From NCBI GenBank assembly GCA_963578625.1, contig CAUZEO010000051.1, forward strand, positions 1-19,737: a DNA stretch of 19,737 nt, read 5' to 3'. The stretch comes from CAUZEO01 sp963578625 (lineage in GTDB: Bacteria > Verrucomicrobiota > Kiritimatiellia > SLOV01). A program made the position numbers and the translations under genes. The notes under the pieces are model-generated. The model saw only the letters and a program-made list of their open reading frames with translations, did no database searches and was not told where the DNA came from. Numbering within the stretch: the stretch's first letter is position 1; the number at the start of each line of letters is the position of its first letter. This document shows, in pieces, positions 17,137 through 19,737 of the stretch.

Positions 17137-17174
17137 GTATTATCGTATTACTTTCTTCTCTGAAGAAGTAATAC
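17137..17174 (-). promoter_or_regulatory. Toxin-antitoxin operator/promoter candidate
   Basis: A palindrome with arms GTATTACTTTCTTC / GAAGAAGTAATAC spans 17145-17174 with one bulged base and a three-base loop, and a third GTATTA lies at 17137-17142. On the minus strand GATAAT (17139-17144) is a good -10 box about 27 bases upstream of the antitoxin start, placing the palindrome over the -35 region. This is the expected layout for autorepression by a ribbon-helix-helix antitoxin. Confidence 0.6.
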
Positions 17175-17284
17175 CAAGAAGCAGCGTTGTCAAGAATTGA
17201 AACGCCCGAAAACTCCGAAATCGAACAACCAAAACCATCCCTACCCCGAATGGCTTTGGGCCTCGCCATGATCCATTCATTCCC

Positions 17285-17372
17285 GGGTACGGCGGGGACC
17301 GCCGTACCCAGAAATGTGCCCACATCTTGAAAAGCACGAAGACGTGAATTTGGAGACGGCGGTCCCCGCCGT
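17285..17372. repeat. Two inverted GC hairpins (REPIN-like doublet)
   Basis: A perfect 11-base-arm hairpin, GGGTACGGCGG-GGA-CCGCCGTACCC (17285-17309), is followed 46 bases later by ACGGCGG-TCC-CCGCCGT (17356-17372). The loops are GGA and TCC, so the second hairpin is the first in opposite orientation, the architecture of REP doublets. It sits between the ABC permease end and the antitoxin promoter, where it could also stop transcription. A short GAACC/GGTTC stem follows at ~17378-17390. No RAYT transposase is present. The rest of 17175-17437 shows no gene. Confidence 0.7.
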
Positions 17373-17437
17373 ATTGAGAACCGATGGTTCATGAAAGGAC
17401 CCTCTCGGAGCGGCAGCTTGAGTCAGCGCCATTCCCC

Positions 17438-18274
17438 CTACCCCTTTATTCCCCCCAGCTTGATTCCCTCCACGAAATATCGCTGCCCGAAAAGGAAAAC
17501 GAGAATCGAGGGAATCATCACCATCACCGATGCCGCCATCAGCAGGTTCCAGTCGGTGCGATAGGTGTTCTGGAACGCGGCCAGGCCGATGGGCAGGGTC
17601 ATCATCTCCAGGTCATTGGCCATAATCAGCGGCCACATGAAGTTGTTCCAGGATCCGATAAAGGTGAACACGCCCAGCGTCGCCATCGCCGGCTTGGCCA
17701 ACGGAAGAATGATATTCCAGTAGATGCCCAGTTTGTTGCACCCGTCAATACGGGCGGCGTCTTCCAGGTCGGTAGGGACGCCGAGAAAAAATTGCCGCAG
17801 CAAAAAGGTCCCGTACGCTGTGAAAATTCCGGGTATGATCAACGCCTCGTAGGTGTTGATCCACCCCAGCCATCGCATGAGGACGAAGGTCGGGATCATG
17901 GTTACGGCGGAGGGGATCATGAGCGTGCCGAGATAGAGCACGAAAAGCTTATTCCGGCCGGGAAAGTGAAGCCTGGCGAATGCGAAGGCGGCCATTGAAC
18001 TGGTAAGCAGCACACCGAATGTTTGCGCCACTGCAATGACAATACTGTTGATGTAGAACATCCCGAATGGAACGGCTTTCCAGGCCTCCACATAGTTGTG
18101 CCAGACGGCCGGGACCGGCAGCCACTTCGGCGGATACTCGAACACCGCGCCGGTTTCCTTGAGCGATGTCGAAGCCATCCAGAAGAGTGGGATCACCATG
18201 GAGATAGCCCCGAGGATCAGCACAAGGTACCAGGAGGCGGCACCCCAGGTCTTCCTGGATACTGCTGAAATCAT
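17438..18274 (-). CDS. Carbohydrate ABC transporter permease, MalG-like (CUT1)
   Basis: 278 aa from the ATG at 18274, preceded by GGGAG eleven bases away; a GTG at 18286 is the alternative, but its purine run is too close. Six hydrophobic segments are visible, from YLVLILGAISMVIPLFW to VMVMIPSILVFLFG. The EAA loop reads EDAARIDGCNKLG (~171-183) before NIILPLAKPA, which contacts the ATPase, and the C-terminus QRYFVEGIKLGGIKG is typical of MalG-type subunits. It pairs with the permease gene 24 bases upstream to form the inner-membrane channel of a sugar importer. No ATPase gene is in view; CUT1 systems often share an MsmK/MalK-type ATPase encoded elsewhere. Confidence 0.95.
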   Translation of the reverse strand: MISAVSRKTWGAASWYLVLILGAISMVIPLFWMASTSLKETGAVFEYPPKWLPVPAVWHNYVEAWKAVPFGMFYINSIVIAVAQTFGVLLTSSMAAFAFARLHFPGRNKLFVLYLGTLMIPSAVTMIPTFVLMRWLGWINTYEALIIPGIFTAYGTFLLRQFFLGVPTDLEDAARIDGCNKLGIYWNIILPLAKPAMATLGVFTFIGSWNNFMWPLIMANDLEMMTLPIGLAAFQNTYRTDWNLLMAASVMVMIPSILVFLFGQRYFVEGIKLGGIKG

Positions 18275-18298
18275 GTCACTCGCCACTCCCCTCGATCA

Positions 18299-19246
18299 TC
18301 ACACGTACTCCACTTTCTCTTCGCCGAAGCGCCAGTTGATGAGAGTAACCACAAACACGACGATAAACAAAACCCAGGCAATCGCAGACGCGCTGCCCAT
18401 TTTGAGCCATGCGTAGGCCTTGTTGTAGATGTAGTAGTCGATCGTGGTGGTGGCGCCGGCCGGCCCGCCTCCTGTCATCATGAATGCCTGAAGAAACCCG
18501 CCCTGGAATCCACCGATCACGCTCATGATAAATACGAAAAAAGTCGTGGGCGAAATGCTCGGCCAGGTTACGTAGAGAAACCGCTGCCACGCATTCGCAC
18601 CGTCGATCGAAGCCGCGTCCTGCAGATCGCGTGAAACATCCTGTAGTGCCGCGAGATAGAGAATTGTGTTGAATCCACCGAGCCCCGCCCAGAGGCCCAT
18701 GATGGCGATGGCCGGTTTCGCCCACGCCACGCTGTCCAGCCACTCCGGACCCTGAATCCCGATCTTCGCCAGCAGAAAATTAATGAGTCCGAAATCGGCA
18801 TTGTAAAGCCACTTCCACAGTACCGCCATGGAAACCGCCGAGCAGATGGTGGGCAGGAAATAGAGCGTCCTGAAAGCGACAACCCCCGGCAGTTTCCGAT
18901 TGAACAGCAGGGCCATTCCGAGGGAGAGGCCCATGGAAACCGGAATGAAGAACATGTAGAAAACGGTATTCCACATGTACTGCCAGAAGCGCGGATCGTT
19001 TGCCTCCCACCCCGCCGATCCGCGGCGGAACCCGAGCAACTCAACGAAATTATCGAACCCGCAAAACTTCGGAGGCCACGTCAGCAGGTCCCAGACCGTA
19101 AAGCTGAGAAGCAACGAAGCCAGCACCGGACCAACCGTAAAAGCGAGAAAGCCGAGGAGGTTGGGAAGGAGGAAAAGAAGGGTTGTGAAGAGATCGCGAC
19201 GGATTCCGGATTTCGGATTTCGGATTTCCTGGATTTCGGTCGGCAC
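18299..19246 (-). CDS. Carbohydrate ABC transporter permease, MalF-like (CUT1)
   Basis: 315 aa from GTG at 19246. Six hydrophobic segments run from LFTTLLFLLPNLLGFLAF (19-36) to IAWVLFIVVFVVTLINW. The EAA loop is LQDAASIDGANAW (208-220). GGGPAGATTTIDYYIYNKAY (~270) and RFGEEKVEYV at the end are usual for MalF-type partners. The first ~17 residues (EIQEIRNPKSGIRR) are encoded by a GGATTTC-type intergenic repeat rather than a normal permease N-terminus. No other plausible start lies before the first membrane segment, so the repeat appears to serve as coding sequence. No Shine-Dalgarno is seen. It works with the neighbouring permease and solute-binding protein. Confidence 0.93.
   Translation of the reverse strand: MPTEIQEIRNPKSGIRRDLFTTLLFLLPNLLGFLAFTVGPVLASLLLSFTVWDLLTWPPKFCGFDNFVELLGFRRGSAGWEANDPRFWQYMWNTVFYMFFIPVSMGLSLGMALLFNRKLPGVVAFRTLYFLPTICSAVSMAVLWKWLYNADFGLINFLLAKIGIQGPEWLDSVAWAKPAIAIMGLWAGLGGFNTILYLAALQDVSRDLQDAASIDGANAWQRFLYVTWPSISPTTFFVFIMSVIGGFQGGFLQAFMMTGGGPAGATTTIDYYIYNKAYAWLKMGSASAIAWVLFIVVFVVTLINWRFGEEKVEYV
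19201..19239. repeat. GGATTTC-type short repeat inside the 5' end of a permease gene
   Basis: Four imperfect GGATTTC(G) units on the plus strand overlap codons ~3-15 of the MalF-like permease. It is the same unit as at 7783-7817 in the opposite orientation relative to the local gene. Confidence 0.6.
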
Positions 19247-19324
19247 GTGATGACCGTATCTGATGATCGCAAACGTGGCAATTATCGGAAGGTGATTTCG
19301 CAGCTACTTCAAGACCCAATCCCG

Positions 19325-19381
19325 AATGCCGATGCCGATGCCGATGCCCCAAATCCGAGATCGGAGATTCGAAATTCGAAA
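19325..19381. repeat. GATGCC tandem hexamers and TTCGAA units between ABC genes
   Basis: Four near-identical GATGCC hexamers (19325-19348) are followed by TCCGAGATCGGA and GATTCGAAATTCGAAATC palindromes up to the stop region of the solute-binding protein gene. With 19247-19324 they fill the 135-base gap before the permease. No gene is seen here. Confidence 0.6.
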
Positions 19382-19737
19382 TCAAGACCCTTGTTCTTTC
19401 CTGATTTTCCGATACTGCGCCTTGATCTTCTTTGCGGCGTCTTCGAGGGTTTGCCTGCCGAGCAGGACTTGTTCGAGCTCCGGTTTGCAGAAGTCCAGCC
19501 ATTCTCCCTGGCCCGGGAAGGTTGGGATGGGGCTGGCTCGACGCAACTCGCCGATGATCACATCATTCTCCGCCCGGCGGCCATACCCGTCGCGGAACAG
19601 ATTTGATTCGGCGACGGAAATTCGCACGGGACATTCAACTTTCACTTCGGTGATCAGTCGTTGCGCTTCGTCCGAAACGAGAAACTTCAAAAATTCCCAA
19701 CACGCCTCGGGATTTTTCGTCCTGCTGTTCGCCGCCA
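19382..19737 (-). CDS. ABC transporter solute-binding protein, C-terminal part (5' end cut by window edge)
   Basis: 118 residues are visible. The edge begins in AANSRTKNPEACWEFLKFL followed by VSDEAQRLI, the classic C-lobe segment of family 1 extracellular sugar-binding proteins (Asn-Pro-Glu-Ala...Trp-Glu-Phe-Leu-Lys-Phe-Leu...Ser...Ala-Gln). The C-terminus ELEQVLLGRQTLEDAAKKIKAQYRKIRKEQGS matches the family's closing helix, where lysine/leucine-rich tails follow a LxGxxSxEEAL motif. The order solute-binding protein, MalF-like, MalG-like on one strand is that of a CUT1 importer operon. The signal peptide and ligand site lie outside the window, so the sugar cannot be inferred. Confidence 0.9.
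   Translation of the reverse strand, partial: AANSRTKNPEACWEFLKFLVSDEAQRLITEVKVECPVRISVAESNLFRDGYGRRAENDVIIGELRRASPIPTFPGQGEWLDFCKPELEQVLLGRQTLEDAAKKIKAQYRKIRKEQGS

Noticed and set aside
17438..19737. Missing ABC ATPase as evidence of a broken transporter
   Set aside because: CUT1 importer operons often lack their own ATPase and share one encoded elsewhere; the permeases and binding-protein tail look intact.

Overview
The window looks like an accessory carbohydrate-utilisation island from a Gram-negative-type bacterium of the PVC/FCB-like environmental groups. Verrucomicrobiota, Lentisphaerota, Kiritimatiellota, Planctomycetota or Ca. Hydrogenedentota are the best guesses, and I cannot choose among them from sequence alone. 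The reasons are the enzyme mix (several Gfo/Idh/MocA oxidoreductases, xylose-isomerase-like TIM barrels, a phytanoyl-CoA-dioxygenase-like protein, very large secreted DUF6259-like enzymes), the remains of a four-helix-bundle gene typical of these groups, weak or absent Shine-Dalgarno sites before several genes, and A-rich or palindromic short repeats at gene junctions.

Layout. (1) Positions 1-6700, minus strand: two paralogous exported enzymes (1-2798, cut by the window edge; 4043-6700). Between them lie a DUF1445 (putative hydro-lyase / D-glutamate cyclase family) gene at 3272-4039, coupled tightly to the end of the second enzyme, and a decayed four-helix-bundle gene with palindromes. (2) Positions 6701-8707: a 93-base divergent control region, then plus-strand Gfo/Idh and PhyH-like dioxygenase genes. 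(3) Positions 8862-9662, minus: a sugar phosphate isomerase/epimerase-like gene facing the dioxygenase across a terminator-like repeat; upstream of it is 0.4 kb of noncoding sequence with a long inverted repeat. (4) Positions 10066-14453, minus: a giant (about 1,125 aa) unannotated multidomain protein overlapping a Gfo/Idh gene by ATGA. (5) Positions 14464-16440, plus: a third Gfo/Idh gene, a 12-unit heptamer tandem repeat, and a second isomerase-like TIM barrel. (6) Positions 16451-17112, minus: a PIN toxin / ribbon-helix-helix antitoxin pair with a palindromic operator candidate, followed by a two-hairpin REPIN-like element. (7) Positions 17438-19737, minus: a CUT1-type sugar ABC importer (two permeases and the C-terminus of a solute-binding protein cut by the edge); no ATPase is visible.

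How the genes could work together (inference): the importer brings in an oligosaccharide or glycoside, exported DUF6259-like enzymes release or trim it, and sets of NAD(P)-dependent Gfo/Idh enzymes with TIM-barrel isomerases/epimerases and an Fe(II)/2-oxoglutarate oxygenase convert unusual sugars or glycosides. The same plan appears twice: a large minus-strand presumed hydrolase fires away from a plus-strand Gfo/Idh gene followed by a second small-molecule enzyme. No substrate can be named from the sequence.
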